A program made the position numbers and the translations under genes. Under the pieces are notes generated by a model. It ran no database searches, was not told where the DNA came from, and saw only the letters and a list, made by a program, of their open reading frames with translations. DNA of 64,000 bases from Plotosus lineatus (lineage: Eukaryota > Chordata > Actinopteri > Siluriformes > Plotosidae): positions 8,366,661 through 8,430,660 of the forward strand of contig CM045735.1 of the NCBI GenBank assembly GCA_024760905.1. The letters are read 5' to 3'. Positions 21,270-33,796 of this stretch are shown here, in pieces. The number at the start of each line of letters is the position of its first letter. The stretch's first letter is position 1.

Positions 21270-21610
21270 CAAGGGAGCACGGTGGTGTAATAGTAACCAC
21301 ATGTGCTGCACATTAAAAACGGTCCTGGGTTCGAATCCCAGGCCTAGCAAGAGCATTTCTATGTGATGTTTGCATGTTCTCCCTGTGCTTTCTGGAGTTT
21401 CCTCTTGCAGTCCAAAGACATGCGTGTTTGGCTAATTGACTGTGCCGAACTGGGCCGAGCTCAGAGTGTGAATGTTTCTGAATATGAGTTGGCCCTGTAA
21501 TGGACTGGCAAGCTCTTTATATCATGTACAATGCCATCAACCAGAGTCAAGTTCAAAAGGCTACCACCTCCCCATGACCCTAGTAAAGCTAAATGGTTCA
21601 GTGTAGGAAT
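21270..21610 (+). repeat. SINE-3, well preserved
   Basis: tRNA-like head ('gcacggtggtgtaatagtaa'), B box ('gggttcgaatcccaggc'), the 'tgcatgttctccctgtg' block, then tail. A (CA)n follows at 21630-21653. Confidence 0.8.
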
Positions 21611-21705
21611 GAATGAATGATGCCTAAACACACACACACACACACACACACACAATTAACACTTACACCTAGTTGCAATTTGGAACAGCCAATTAGTTTA
21701 ATGTG

Positions 21706-21880
21706 CATGTGGGCAGTCGTGGCTTAGTGGTCAAGGCTATTGATTTGAAGGTCAGTGGTTCAATCTCCTGTCACCACTTTCAGGCCCTCAACCCTCAATT
21801 GCTCAGTTGTATTTAAAAAAAAAAGACTGATAATTGTACATCACTCTGGATAAGAGCGTCTGCCCAGTGCTGTAAATGTG
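21706..21880 (+). repeat. tRNA-derived SINE with 'ctggataagagcgtctgc' tail
   Basis: Head 'gtggcttagtggtcaagg', B-box-like 'cagtggttcaatctcc', and a 3' end 'cactctggataagagcgtct' common to several teleost SINEs. Different from SINE-1 to SINE-4. Confidence 0.6.
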
Positions 21881-21884
21881 CATA

Positions 21885-22040
21885 TCCTTGGTAGAAACCA
21901 GAGTACCCAGAGGAACCCATGCAAGCATGAGGAGAACATCTAACCTCCACACTGTATGGTCCTCACTGAGCCTGGGACCAAAGCCAGGACCTTCTTGCTG
22001 TGAGGCGGACATACCATAACCACTACACCACCTTACCACG
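21885..22040 (-). repeat. SINE-3 head half
   Basis: Reverse head and central block ('ataaccactacaccacctta' on the plus strand). The tail is missing and the break abuts the previous SINE. Confidence 0.65.
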
Positions 22041-22901
22041 TCCTGCAGAGTTTATCTCCAAACATACGTACACTCCTAATTAAATTGCGAAAGAATTTAT
22101 CACGTTAATGATGATAAGGCAAGGTGGGCATGATTCGGGTTGGAATCAGAGTCTTCAGGAACAGGGCTGGTGTCTGCTGGAGAAAACCAGTGTTGCTATT
22201 ATGTTTGATCTTACTGGATTCAGTAGCTGTGTTACCCCAGCAGGTGGCAGTCTATGATCAGGGCAGCTACGATACGTAGTCTGTACTATTTCATGCAGGT
22301 TTTTCGGGATGCCATTGTATAAAGAACTGTGAAGCTTGATGGTGGTAGAACAGCCATTCAAATACAAATAAAATCTATGAAATGAAAATGAGATTAGATC
22401 GACTTGATTGTGATGAAAAACATTGACGTGAATGTAAAACCGTGTCACTGCTCTATCAGGTGAGACTGAGCGAATGCCTTTGTGTTGCTGAGGAGATGGA
22501 CAGTTGGGATATACAGTATACGTATACGTCAGCAACACTTTGCCGATCAGACACTATAGTATTATATACCGTGCAAATCATGCCTTGACTCGTTGGGACG
22601 CCCCCTCTCTTCATGTTAGCAACGGGCTTTTCTGGGCAGCGGTCCTAAATGAATTCCCAGCAAAAAATTCTGCTAATGCGCCATGTAATTGGCCCAATGG
22701 CCCTTGTGTGCTATTTGCTACCTTCAGATTATGAGCTCTGTGCCCTGCAGCGCTCGCTATCCCACTTTGTTCATTTTTGCTTCTGCCTTATGAAAACCGA
22801 GCAAATAAGATGTCGGTTCTGGAGAGGTTTCTATAAAGAAAATCCACATCTGTACAGAACTAGACGGTTTTTGAACAATATAAAGGATAAAAATCAAGTG
22901 G
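22041..22901. other. Unassigned stretch
   Basis: Several medium-length open frames occur on both strands, but none resembles a known domain or shows codon or splice support. Confidence 0.4.
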
Positions 22902-23262
22902 ACGCAGTGGTGGTCCGGTGGTACGGTGTTGGATTACCGATCCCATGGTCAGGTGGGGTTCAAGCCCCATTGGCAATGGTTATCATTGCCCCCCCCCCTC
23001 CCTCCCCTTTCCCATCAGTGCAGGTAACTGGGTTATCAAAGGCTGGTCATGTCTCTCACTGTCTCTGGTGAGAGGTTCATGTAAAAGAACCACTGCTGAC
23101 TTTCATCACGTGTAGCTACAAAGCCGTCAGCGTATTTCTGCCCCGCCATTTTCCTGGTGAGCGGTCCAGGGTGTACTCTGCCCTTGCCCAGAGTCAGCTG
23201 ACATGGGCGCCAGCCTCCCTGTGACCCCAATTCGCATTACGTGGTTCAGAAAATGAATGAAC
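22902..23262 (+). repeat. SINE-1A, older copy
   Basis: Head 'gcagtggtggtccggtggta', a CCT-rich tract instead of a pure C-run, body and tail. More substitutions than the 16201 copy. Confidence 0.8.
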
Positions 23263-23774
23263 GAAATATCAATTAAAGCTAACGTAGATAATAAAAAACG
23301 CATTTCCGCGAGAATGTTTACCGTTGAGTAGCTTCGCTAGAGTGGCTTTAAATCCTTGACGAAGCTTAAATTAAGTATTTAGGCCGTAATCTCAAACAGC
23401 TTGATCGATGTATGAAGTCTTTAGCATCGTCAAATGGAAGAAGAGGCTTTGATGAAGTAATAAATCAACCACTTCGTTCCTTTTAACGCTAGTCGATCTA
23501 TTTTCTTCTGCCATTAAGAAAAACTACCTCCAAAGCTTAATTCCTTTTTTGGCACGTTGTAGAGACTCCAATAAAAAAAAAAACGTGGAATCTCGAGGGA
23601 ATGTTAGAGTATAAACTGCAGGAACACGCCTTAAACGTGCTCTGGATCGGGAAACATACGTTTTTTTTTTTTTTTTTTCTTTTTTCCCAATGACCGATTT
23701 AACCCCAAAGCGTAGGCTAGCTTATTCGCTCATTTACCGAACTACTCAATTTTAACAGGAGCTTATGTTAGCCA
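23263..23774. other. Unassigned stretch
   Basis: AT-rich with T-runs near 23660. Nothing supported. Confidence 0.4.
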
Positions 23775-23840
23775 ACTATCAAAAAAGCAGGGTGACCTCT
23801 GAACAGCTAACCAGTCCATTGCAGGGCCAACACACACACA

Positions 23841-23882
<42 letters not shown>

Positions 23883-24003
23883 TATCAAGGCAAATTGGAA
23901 CAGCCAACTGTGCATGTCTTCAACCTGTTCAAAGAGACCAGAATTACCCAGAGGACACCTCTGTTGATGTGATGCGGACGTGCTAACCGCCACGCTGCCA
24001 AAG
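23775..24003 (-). repeat. SINE-3 remnant with (CA)n
   Basis: Reverse SINE-3 head at the right ('gctaaccgccacgctgcca'). A (CA)n microsatellite (23829-23878) has expanded within the body. Confidence 0.6.
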
Positions 24004-24723
24004 TCATACACCGAATAAAAAGCTTAAGTGATAGCTCATGGCTTTGTTCGCTAAACTAATCATAAGCTGCAAATAAAGCCGGATTTAAACCTGCAGTGTT
24101 AGTTTGCAAGGCGACTGAATCATTTCCACCCTGAAGTGACACTATGTGATGACTAACTGGCTTCAGCTAGTGATTCATGAAACGCGCGCCCATTTTCCCG
24201 CCTCTCCTCCCACCTCCATTTTATTTTCTCCATCTCTCTAATTCCTCTTCTGCTTTTCATGCTAAGATTTTCCAGAGACCTGACAGACAACGAGAGAAAC
24301 GTTGCATATGTTTTTGGCCAGGCTCACAGCATATCGAACTGGCAGAGGATCAGAAAACCAGGGTGAAAGGAGAAAAGGGGTCATTTAATATCCATAAGGT
24401 GAGAGCCTTAAATTTTAAGTGGTCACAAGACCAAGCGACAGCGCATTAATATTCCAGACAGTGGAAAAGATAATGGTCGTAACGAGGACCTCATGATACA
24501 CCAAAGGCCTTTGTGTAAAAAGAAACCGTGAGAAACATGAGAGATGTTTTGCCATGATGCTGATCCACGCCACTGTCCTGTTACATAATCATGTGTCAAT
24601 ATCAATGATGCCACCTGCCGATCAAGAACCTCCTTACAAGCCTAAAGCTCAGAGCTGGCGTCTAACATATTAGGTACGACAGCGATAATTCGTGCAGGGC
24701 AAAACCAATTTCCAGTGACAGCT

Positions 24724-24769
<46 letters not shown>

Positions 24770-25388
24770 GTAAACTCACTGCAAGCCGACCCTTTAACCA
24801 ACGCTTCGGTGATTGATGGGACTAAATTGCAGCTACAACGTCCATCAGCACAGCCTTTCTCCCCTTCGGAAAATAGAGCTGAGGATTGCTCGGTTCTTCC
24901 AGAGCAAAAAATAGGGCAAAAATAAATGCTTCCTAATTTGTTTTCTTTCAAGTGCGTTCTGCGTGAATGTCTTTACCCTCCAGTGAGTCAGACGTTTCCA
25001 GGAAAATAGGGAGGTATAAGAATAAAATTAGCTCTTTCTGGGTTAGGTACAGGATGCTCATAAGGGTGGTCTGGGTTGAATTTATTAAACATATAATACA
25101 TTGGAATGGCACAATCTGATTAAAGTTTTTTTTTTTTTTTATTATTATCATAGCCTAATTAGCAATAATTATTGAAAATCCAATGAAAATGAGATTATTG
25201 TGGTCTATTTTACATTTTTATAATTGATTCAAGCATTTACTCCTGTTGGCTTGGTGGATAATTAACTATTGTCCATTGGAGGCGAGGTGGATGTCGCTGA
25301 AAAAAAACCCATAATATGGAATGTTCATGTCACCTTTTTAATTTTCTGACATCCCCTGAGCATGAAGTAGAAAATTGTTTTTAACATA
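24004..25388. other. Unassigned stretch with microsatellite
   Basis: Includes a (TG)n at 24727-24767 and A/T runs near 25125. No gene was recognised. Confidence 0.4.
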
Positions 25389-25869
25389 CAGGGATCCCTC
25401 ACTTTCCACGGTTAATTCCACGGGGCTCAAGACCCCCCCGTGACCACCGATTTCCGTGAAGTAGGATAGACCCCACTGACTGACATATACGTACATGTAT
25501 ATATGTATATAATATCAATAAATCCATACTTAATGATATAAATGTTTGTAATAACAATTAAACATTCAAAAATAATGCATACAATGTAAATAAAATATAA
25601 ATTCACACACATACAGATTCGCGCGCACAGAGATGTGCACCTCACATATAATGTAAGTAGTTTTGTTGGGGGGTTTTGGGTTCTTTTTTGTTTTTGTTTG
25701 TTTGAGGTTTTTTCCCCCATAATTGGCCTTGTTTTGTGGCATTTTCCTTAACTTTTCCCTTTTTTTCATGAATTTCCTTATTTTTTAAATTTTTCTATGA
25801 ATATTTTTGAAAAACCTGCGATGCACTGAAGCCGCGGGAACTGAAGCGCAAAGTAGCGAGGGGTCACTG
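25389..25869. mobile_element. Tigger-type MITE, copy 3 (inverted)
   Basis: Same family as 19312-20298 in the opposite orientation. Ends 'cagggatccctcactttcc' and 'cgaggggtcactg', with TA on each side (25387-25388, 25870-25871). Confidence 0.85.
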
Positions 25870-26434
25870 TATACTACATGAAGATCTAATGTGAAAATAC
25901 ACTAAAATAAGATTGTTATTATTTATTTCCAGCATGTTTTAAATCATGAGGTATGAGGTGAGCTCCATGCGCTTGTCTGAGCAGATACAAAGCTGTGCAA
26001 AAAAATCTCTTGAACTAAGTATATACTACATATAAACAAAGAAAAACAAAATAAAACAAGGTTTATATAGTTTATATTTACACATTTTAACCATTACAGA
26101 AAGAGTTCTGGTAAGCTTTGAGCTGAGTCATATGTATTGGTGCAGACATTATCCACTTAGAATAATGTTTTTTAATCAAAAGACAATGGACCAATTAGAT
26201 TGCACCTGTCCTGTGAAGGCCGTAAACTGGCGCAGTGGTTAACATGATCATCTCACAGCAAGAAGGTCCATGGTTCATTTCTTCAGGTTGTATTTGACCA
26301 GTCATAATTCGGCTTCAGAGGGGCCATGTAATGAACATCATTAACGCTTTAGTCATTATTTACACAGTAAAAGTTCACATAGAGACTTGTATAGCAAATT
26401 CTCCACATCATGTCATTGATATGTTGAGCTTTTC

Positions 26435-26519
26435 TTGTTTTTAGCGTTTCTTACATGAGTTAGCACTTCTGTTACCATCAGAAGTAACAATGAGATTTGA
26501 AGCATTGTGCCATTGGAAA
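26435..26519 (+). repeat. Duplicated 85-bp block, copy 1
   Basis: This block ('gtttcttacatgagttagca' onward, to 'tgtgccattggaaa') recurs in inverted form at 36323-36405, in each case directly at the head side of a SINE-1A. The last 10 bp double as the SINE target duplication here. Confidence 0.8.
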
Positions 26520-26888
26520 GTGGGGCAGTGGTGGCCTAGTGGTATAGGGCGCTGGATTGCTGATCCAAAGGTTGGGGGTTTGAGTCCCACTCTCCACAAG
26601 GTTGTCACTGCCCCCCCCCCCCCCCCCCCAATCCCCAGTGCAGCTAACTGAGTTATCAAAGGTCGGCCATGTCTCTCACTGTCTATGGTGTGAGGTTCAT
26701 GTAAAAGGACTATTACTGACTTTCGACAAGAGTAGCTGCAAAGCCGTCAGTGTGTCTCTGCACTGCGATGGCCTGGCGAGCTGTCCAGGGTGTACTCTGC
26801 CTTCGCCCGGAGTCGGCTGGGATGAGCACCAGCCTCCCCGTGACCCTAATTAGGATTAAGCGGTTACAAAAAAATTTACTGAACTGAA
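26520..26888 (+). mobile_element. SINE-1A with 10-bp target duplication
   Basis: 'ccattggaaa' flanks it (26510-26519 and 26889-26898). An 18-nt C-run separates head and body. Confidence 0.88.
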
Positions 26889-26954
26889 CCATTGGAAATC
26901 TTACTTACACTTTATGAGCACTTTACGATTTCTTTAATAAGTCGTTGGATTATC

Positions 26955-27123
26955 ATCTTCATCCTCAGTTTGTACATACAACATGTTGGAGGGATTATGT
27001 CTTTCGGCTGGTCTGAGAATGCCTCAGTGTCCCTCCGAGATTGCTGGACGAAGTGGCTGAGGGACAGGACATCTAGATGTCATTGCTTAGGTTGCTGCCC
27101 CTGTGACCCGACCCCAGATTAAG
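26955..27123 (+). pseudogene. LINE 3'-coding fragment
   Basis: The plus strand reads WRDYV at the start and, after stops, LLPL..PDPRLSK. This matches the C-terminal end of the LINE found in reverse at 39530-40030. Only the last 50 or so codons remain. Confidence 0.65.
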
Positions 27124-27599
27124 TAAGATCGAGTAATTTTTCAAATGATTCTTTAACATTGTCAAATAGGGTGATTGATGTTTTGGTTTATCTGGGGGAC
27201 ATCATGGAGTATTGTGCTTAGTATTTCACTTTCACTCCGGACACAACTTTTGGATTTAGCTAGCGGGCCATGCTACCTTCAGATCGGACAGAACCAACAT
27301 GCCCAGTAAGAAACACTGAGGAGGCCTGTGTGCTTACATCAACACCAACTGGTGGGTGCTGAAACCCCACAATTACATTTAAAGAATTTGGCAGACTTAT
27401 AATTATCATTTTTTACTACAACTGAGCAACTGATGGTGAAGGACCATGCTCAAGGGTCCAACAATGATGATAGTGGGGATTGAGCCGCTGACCATCAGAT
27501 CAGTAACCTATCACCTTATCCACTATAGATTATCTGATGGCATGGTGTTGACCTTTTTATCAGCCGCGAGAGCTCACATCTGTAGTTATAATCACAATT

Positions 27600-29040
27600 T
27601 ATGTGCCACCTCAAGCTAATGCTAAGTTATCAATGGAGCTACTACAACACTCAATTAACAAACAGCTAGCATTGTTGCCAGATGGTACTATAATTGCAGC
27701 AGAGTACTTTAACCATGCAAACCTGAAGTCTGTCCTGCCTGGATTCTACAACAAATGTGAGTTTTCCGACAAGGGAAAAAACACACTGGTCCAGGTCAAC
27801 ACCAAAATCCCAGATGCATGTAAAGCCTTCACTGCCTCAAAACAGCCACCATCATAACGACTATCTAACCGACCACCACCCATTTGCCCTAATCTCCGAT
27901 CATCACCAAATCTTCCAAGAGACTCATCTTCTCTCACATTGACGCTATCATCCTGCTGATCTCGATCCACATCAGTTTGCATCAATACAGAACTCCTCAC
28001 AGCCGTTACACAGCTGGACAGCAGCAACTCGGATGTGAGGATGTGCTTTTAACACAATCCAACCACTTAAACGTTCAGGATTTGGGCAATCTGGGCCTGG
28101 GGAGCTCAATGTGCACCTGGATACTGGACATTCTCAGCAGCAGACATCAGAACATCAGGAAAGAACACATTTCCTCCACTCTCACCTTGAACACCAGAAC
28201 AAAACAGGTGTGTATTCTCAGCTGTCTCCTCTTCTCCCTCTTCACACACTACTGTTCCCTCACTCACGCCAGCAACGTCACCTTCATAGGTTTGATTACG
28301 GATCTCAATGAGTCAGCCTACAGGAAGGAGGTCCTGCATCTGCAGCAATGGTGCTACAACAACAACCTGGAACTAAACACATCCAAAACAAGGATATGAT
28401 AATGGATTTCAGGAGATTGAAACAAGCTGAGTACTCTGCCCACTACATTTTTGGAGAGGAGGTAGAGAGGGTGGAGTGCCTCAAATTTCTGGGAGTCCAC
28501 ATCTCTGCTGATATCACTTGGACCACAAACATCTCCCACCAGGTTGGAAAAGTACAACAAAGGATGTACTTCCTCAGAAAGCTCCGACAACCCTGTCTAA
28601 CCCGACCCCCAGGAACGAACTTTTACTGCTCCGCCATGGAGAACCTCCTGACCTACTGCTGTACAGTGTGGTTCAGCAGCTGTACTGCAGAGGACAGGAA
28701 GGCCTTGCAGCATGTGGTGAGGATGACAGAGCGGATGATTGGAACTACACTACCCCTCCTCAGTGGCATTTACACTGACAGACTGCAGACGAGAATCAGT
28801 GGAATTATCAGGGACTCCACACACCCTGGACACGCCCTTTTCTCCCCTCTCCCTTCTGGAAAAAGGTACAGGACACTAAAAACAAAAGCTAACAGACTCA
28901 AGGACAGCTTTCACCCACCAGCTGTTAAACATGTAACCCCCAGCACCACTACCATCACCACCACCACCACCACCACCATCACCACCACCACCACCGTCAT
29001 ACACACTGACTGAATAAATATCATCCAGACCATCTTCCAG
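27600..29040 (+). pseudogene. Non-LTR retrotransposon (L2/Rex-like) ORF2 remnant
   Basis: The first part (about 27603-27830) reads PPQANAKLSMELL and FNHANLKSVLPGF, the end of an AP-like endonuclease domain. It jumps directly to reverse transcriptase sequence (DPHQFAS, then WILDILSSRHQN, NTRTKQVCILSCLLFSLFTHYC). The catalytic FADD block is missing: the text goes from HASN straight to FIGLITD. A 1-bp loss near 28393 shifts frame inside SKT(K)DM. The final 221-codon part (28348-29013) is open: FLGVHISADITWT, GKVQQRMYFLRKL, then PSGKRYRTLKTKANRLKDSF. It ends in a (CCA)n at about 28953-28996. The element could not copy itself. Confidence 0.85.
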
Positions 29041-29225
29041 GACAGTGCAATACTCACATTTAGAGCAGATCTCGAATATCATAAAAATTTAGCACCATTC
29101 ACCTTATGATTAAAAGTGCTACCTGGTGTACCTGGTGCACATCATGCACCCTTCTGTGTATGTGCCAATATATAAATATATGTGTAGTCTTTAAATGTGT
29201 GAATATGTAGATAGATATATATAAG

Positions 29226-29537
29226 TTCCATTCATGTTCTGTAACACTTTAATCCTAATTAGGGTCACAGGGAGGCTGGCGCCCATCCCAATCAACTCCA
29301 GGTGAGGGTAGAGTACACCCTAGATAGCTCGCCAGTCCATCGCAGGGCGGAAATATGCTGACGGCTATGCAGCTACTCTTGTCAAAAGTCAGAAATGGTT
29401 CTTTTACATGAACCTCTCACCATAGGCAGTGAGCGACATGACCGACCTTTGATAACCTAGTTAGCGGAACTGGGGGGGACAGTGACAAACCGTGGAGAGT
29501 GGGGCTTAAACCCCAAACCTTAGGATCGGTGATCCAT
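29226..29537 (-). repeat. SINE-1A, head-truncated
   Basis: Tail and body in reverse. It breaks off within the tRNA head at 'ggatcggtgatccata', where (TA)-rich sequence begins. Confidence 0.8.
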
Positions 29538-29606
29538 AGATATATATAGGTGCAGATAGGATATGTATGTGTGTGTATATGTATACATATAGGTACGTGT
29601 ATATAT

Positions 29607-29645
<39 letters not shown>

Positions 29646-29646
<1 letters not shown>

Positions 29647-30537
29647 AGTCGGCCCTCTACTTACGAAAACCTCTGAATACGAAAAATCCAGGTTACGAAA
29701 AACATTTCCCTAAATTTTCGCCCTCTGTATATGAAACAACCTCCTCTTATGAAAAGCGCCAAACGCACCATTTGAAATTTAAACACGCCATTCAAACAGT
29801 CAAACAATGCACGAGTTGCTCTCTCATTGGCTGTCTCCCAACATCCCACCCTGCTGGACTCCCAGCCAGGAGGGAGCTGAACTGTACCCATTCCTGTACC
29901 CATACTTTCTCTATGTCACACACATGAAGGAGAGTTGAACAGGATTGTTGGCTCGTGAGTTTTTTGAGAGTGATCATTGCAGCGCTATATTTCGTTATCC
30001 ATCATGAACCCCAAGAAAGTGATTTCCGGTGACACCGAAAAGACGAAGTGGGCTCCATTATCATTTGAAGTGAAGCAGGAGATAATAAAAAAATACAAAA
30101 GTGGGATGCGGTTGAGCGAAATTGCAAAGGAGTTTGGTTGAAACCCCTCTACAATTGGGACGATATTGAAGCAGAAGGAGACCTTAAAAGCGGAGATACA
30201 GTGACGGAGGTGATTATTTGGGAAAAAGCAACAGCCATATTTAAGGACCTCGTGAAAGGGGGTGGGGTTTCTTCAGACCAGCAACCCCCCAACTTTAAAG
30301 CGTTGCATGGGTGGTTCAAGAGATTTCAAAAAAGGTAAATCATTTTCTTTTACTTTTATCACATATTTCATACAAAATTGGTGTACTTTTATCATTTTTA
30401 AAGGGTTTATGGGGTAGTCTTGGGAGCCTTGGAATGAATCACGCGTTTTACATGTACAATGCACCTCTACTTATGAAAACTCCAGGTTACGAAAAAGGCT
30501 CTGGAACAGATTAATTTCGTAACTAGAGGGCTGACTG
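29646..30537 (+). mobile_element. Tigger/pogo transposon, internally decayed
   Basis: Ends 'gtcggccctctacttacg' and, in reverse, 'cagtcagccctctagttacg' are inverted repeats next to TA (30538-30539). It includes the first part of a transposase gene. It is the closest relative in the window of 6486-7497. A (TG)n precedes it at 29607-29643. Confidence 0.8.
30004..30330 (+). pseudogene. Tigger transposase N-terminus with stop codons
   Basis: ATG at 30004 opens 45 codons (MNPKKVISG..., VKQEIIKKYKSGMRLSEIAK), a helix-turn-helix of the pogo/CENP-B type. A TGA at 30139-30141 stands where family members carry Arg (FG-R-NPSTIG), consistent with CGA-to-TGA decay. The frame then continues NPSTIGTILKQKETLK before another TGA. 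Further on, FKALHGWFKRFQKR in another frame is the second DNA-binding helix unit. No DDE catalytic domain is present. Confidence 0.8.
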
Positions 30538-30539
30538 TA

Positions 30540-30620
30540 TATGTATGTGTATACTGTATGTATGTGTATATGTCTATATCTATATATATATATATGCATA
30601 TATGTGTATGTACGTATGTA

Positions 30621-30710
<90 letters not shown>
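30540..30710. repeat. Compound TG/TA microsatellite
   Basis: TATG-rich sequence, then (TG)n at about 30621-30637 and (TA)n at 30638-30708, directly after the Tigger right end. Confidence 0.9.
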
Positions 30711-30712
<2 letters not shown>

Positions 30713-31893
30713 CTCAGTATAGTTCCATGATTGTATTTTGTTCATTTTCATTTTATAATTGCCGCTATAAACTGATTTTCATTGTTCATGGCAATAAAAG
30801 ATAAAGGTCTCTATTTATTTTTCTTTCTTTTAAAAAACCTATGTGATCATGGTCAAAACATGTAAAACTCCACAGTAATTTGAGCTTATTTGTTTAATTT
30901 AAGCAAAAAGGTGGCATAAAATCAAATAATCAAAGGTGCATGACGATTAAACTAATGAGGTGCAACAAAATATTTGTGGGTATTTATTTATTTATTCATT
31001 TATTTATTTTTTAGTCAGATCTACTCCATTAAAAAGTGTAACCCCTTTGGGATTTTGTTATGTTTTGCTGGTTTCTCAGTTCAGAAGTACGATGTTCTCG
31101 GTGAGGACTTTCCTTTTTATGTCTGCGATATAAATAGCTCAAGCCAGAAGAAATTAGCTTTATCTTATCAGACTCAGTGGGTAAAGCCTCGACATCCCGC
31201 AGCTGAAGCGGAACCACTAAAGGAGAAATAAAATATTCACGGGAAATGGAAAAAAGGAAAAAGGAAACTAGTCGAGTTATGAATCAGACCCTCGATTGAG
31301 AATAAGAAGGATTCCAAATTGTAAATGAAAGGACCTCAGGGTGTATTGTGCATCTTTCCTGTGAAAGAGTAAAATCTCAGCAGTCATGTGATAATTGAAA
31401 GAGGCTTATTTAGATGAAACACGATCCTCCATGCAGAGCTTGCATTATACAGTATACCATGTACATTATTAAAGTGGGATTCTTCCTAATTGAGTCTTAG
31501 AGATGATTTGGTTTTTTTCGGATATCAAGTTTCAAAGTGAAGGTCAGAGCAAGGTCACAAATTTTTGTAGATCGACTTTTCTCCTCGTTAAACCTGTAAC
31601 TGCTCATGACTTTAAAATAAAGTGATAGACCCAGAGATTCAGTGAGAGACACACAGGATACCATATAGACAGTTTCAGATAGCATTGTGTCCTTGGGTGT
31701 CCCTGAAAGGTGAAAATCAAGGTCACAGGATTTTACGTGGCAATAATTTCTAAACGAGTGCTGACAGATAGCGGCGTCTTTGAAACACTAATAGGAAACA
31801 ATGTATGAACTTTCAACTGAGACAATTACCTTTGACCTTGAATGACTTTGAAAGGTCAAACACCTACTATTTATTAAATCCTTCATACTAGAG
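30711..31893. other. Unassigned stretch
   Basis: From 31535 onward several 'aaggtca' motifs recur (31540, 31551, 31720, 31853). They may mark an old DNA element, but no ends were found. Confidence 0.35.
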
Positions 31894-32331
31894 CAGCCAC
31901 GGGCCATGTGCCGCCGACCAGTACCGGTCCATGGCTCAATTGGTAAAGGGCCACAGAAGAAATAATTAATTATTTCTGTTTTATTTATTATCTGAGTCTG
32001 AATGATGTTTACTTTTAAAAAATCTTTTATTTTGAAAAATGTCTGGATTCTCTCGGTTACATGTCGGTCATTTGAGCGCTAAAATGTAACCCTCAAGGGG
32101 ACGCCGTGTGAACAGAGGCATGTTGGACATGTTTCAATCATTACCAGGGATTTTGGGTGCGACAGATCCTGAGCCTTCATTCTCCCCTCTGGTGCACCAT
32201 CACCTGAGTTTTTATTTATTTATTTATTTATTTATTTATTTTTTAGAAAAGTTCAAGCTCTAATTCCGAATCAACTTTATTTTAGCTGTTGAAAAATAAC
32301 ATTCATGGAGTGTTTATTATTATTATAATTA

Positions 32332-32364
<33 letters not shown>

Positions 32365-32501
32365 TTTTATAGAAATAAATAAATTATATTTACAATATAA
32401 ACAATCTATGACACCCCTCCCCCCACCCCCCCGGTCCCAGTCGGCAGTAAAATTGTCAAGCGTGGACTGGTCCATGGTGAAAAAAAGGTTGGGAAACACT
32501 G
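31894..32501. mobile_element. hAT MITE with exact 8-bp target duplication
   Basis: TACTAGAG flanks it (31886-31893 and 32502-32509). Internally 'accggtccatgg' near the left and 'ggactggtccatgg' near the right are inverted. No coding capacity. An (AAT)n lies at about 32329-32362. Confidence 0.82.
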
Positions 32502-32548
32502 TACTAGAGAATTCAACCCAGATTTGGTCATATCCATTTCCACTAGAA

Positions 32549-33788
32549 CAGGGGTCAGCAATCTGCGGCTCGGGAGCCGCATGCGGCTCTTTCACCTCTC
32601 TGATGCGGCTCCGTGGCTTTTAAAAATAATGAATGTGTACTTTACAAATGTGCTTCCTTTACAAAAACCACTGCATCACCAAAAACAACTGAAAAAAGAA
32701 AATGTCCCTTATTTACTCACATTGGAAGCACTCCGGGCTCCCAGGGGTCGAGGGTTAAACCAGCTTTCACCTGAATGATGAGAGAATCTGCCTAACGCAG
32801 AGTCCTGCAACAGTCCGGTACCCAGCGGGTAACATTGAAAAAAATGCTCTTTTAGGGTTGAAAATTACATTAACAGTCATGGGTGTGGGCGGATATTTAT
32901 TTGGTGTGGGCGGGGTGATTTTGTGTGTGTGTTCTTGTGGACATGGCTATCATTATATTAATCAGCTACATTGAGAGTCTCAGTGTTTTTGATCTGCTGC
33001 GTTGGTGAATTTCCAAACTTTCAGCAGCGCGGTGAGCGAGAGAGATTTTTCTGCCGCCAGGGTTTGTAATCCAGGAACGGAAATCACAGCTGAAGTAAGT
33101 GAAAGTGGATGAGATTTGGTTCATGCACAGCAATCTCCGAATGAAATAACTCTCCTCACAGTGATAAAATAAAAGACTGGGTGTGGTTCAGTCTCCACTC
33201 TGAGAATGGGTCAGTGCAGTATTAAGCATTAATATTATTAAAGAGAATGTTGAGCAGGCTCCTTCTTAAAATAAGTCTTCATATACTTTTCTGTGTTGCT
33301 GTCGTTTTTGTAAATTAAAACGATGACAAAACAACATTAATATAACGAATAAAGAAAAAGAAGATTCCCACGACGGAGTGATGGTGAGGTGGGCTACCCA
33401 ACCCGTTAACACATCTGGCTGCACCCCGTCCCTCGCTTCGTGGGACAGATATTCTTTTACTTTTTAAAAATACAAGAAGGACTCAAACACATTCATTCAT
33501 TTTCTGAATCGCTTAATTCTAATTAAGGTTGCAGAGAGGCTGGCGATTTTTAAAAAAAATCTAAATGTTTTTGTTACAAGCAGAATTGAATTGTCTCTGC
33601 AGTCGTTTAAGTCAATGCAACTCATTGTTTTTTTTATATATTCACATGAAGGGAAAAGGGGGAAAAACATTATATGTAGTGTTATTTGATTTTAAATGTC
33701 AAAAAACGATTTGTGGCTCCCAGTGTTTCCTTTACTGTGAAAAACGGGTCCAAATGGCTCTTTGAATGGCAAAGGTTGCCGACCCCTG
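32549..33788 (+). mobile_element. hAT transposon, partly deleted
   Basis: Ends 'caggggtcagcaatctgcgg' and, in reverse, 'caggggtcggcaacctttgc' are inverted repeats. The 8-bp target duplication is CACTAGAA / CGCTAGAA (32541-32548, 33789-33796), one mismatch. It contains a C-terminal transposase remnant and a SINE tail fragment at about 33485-33545. Confidence 0.82.
33034..33149 (+). pseudogene. hATC dimerisation domain remnant
   Basis: Reads SERDFSAA, then after a frame change GFVIQERKSQLK, then VDEIWFMHSNLRMK and a TAA at 33147-33149. This is the conserved C-terminal hAT signature. The catalytic part upstream is missing. Confidence 0.75.
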
Positions 33789-33796
33789 CGCTAGAA

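Noticed and set aside
22155..23071. Several 76-140-codon frames on both strands
   Set aside because: They overlap each other, show no recognisable motif, and partly cross a SINE-1A.
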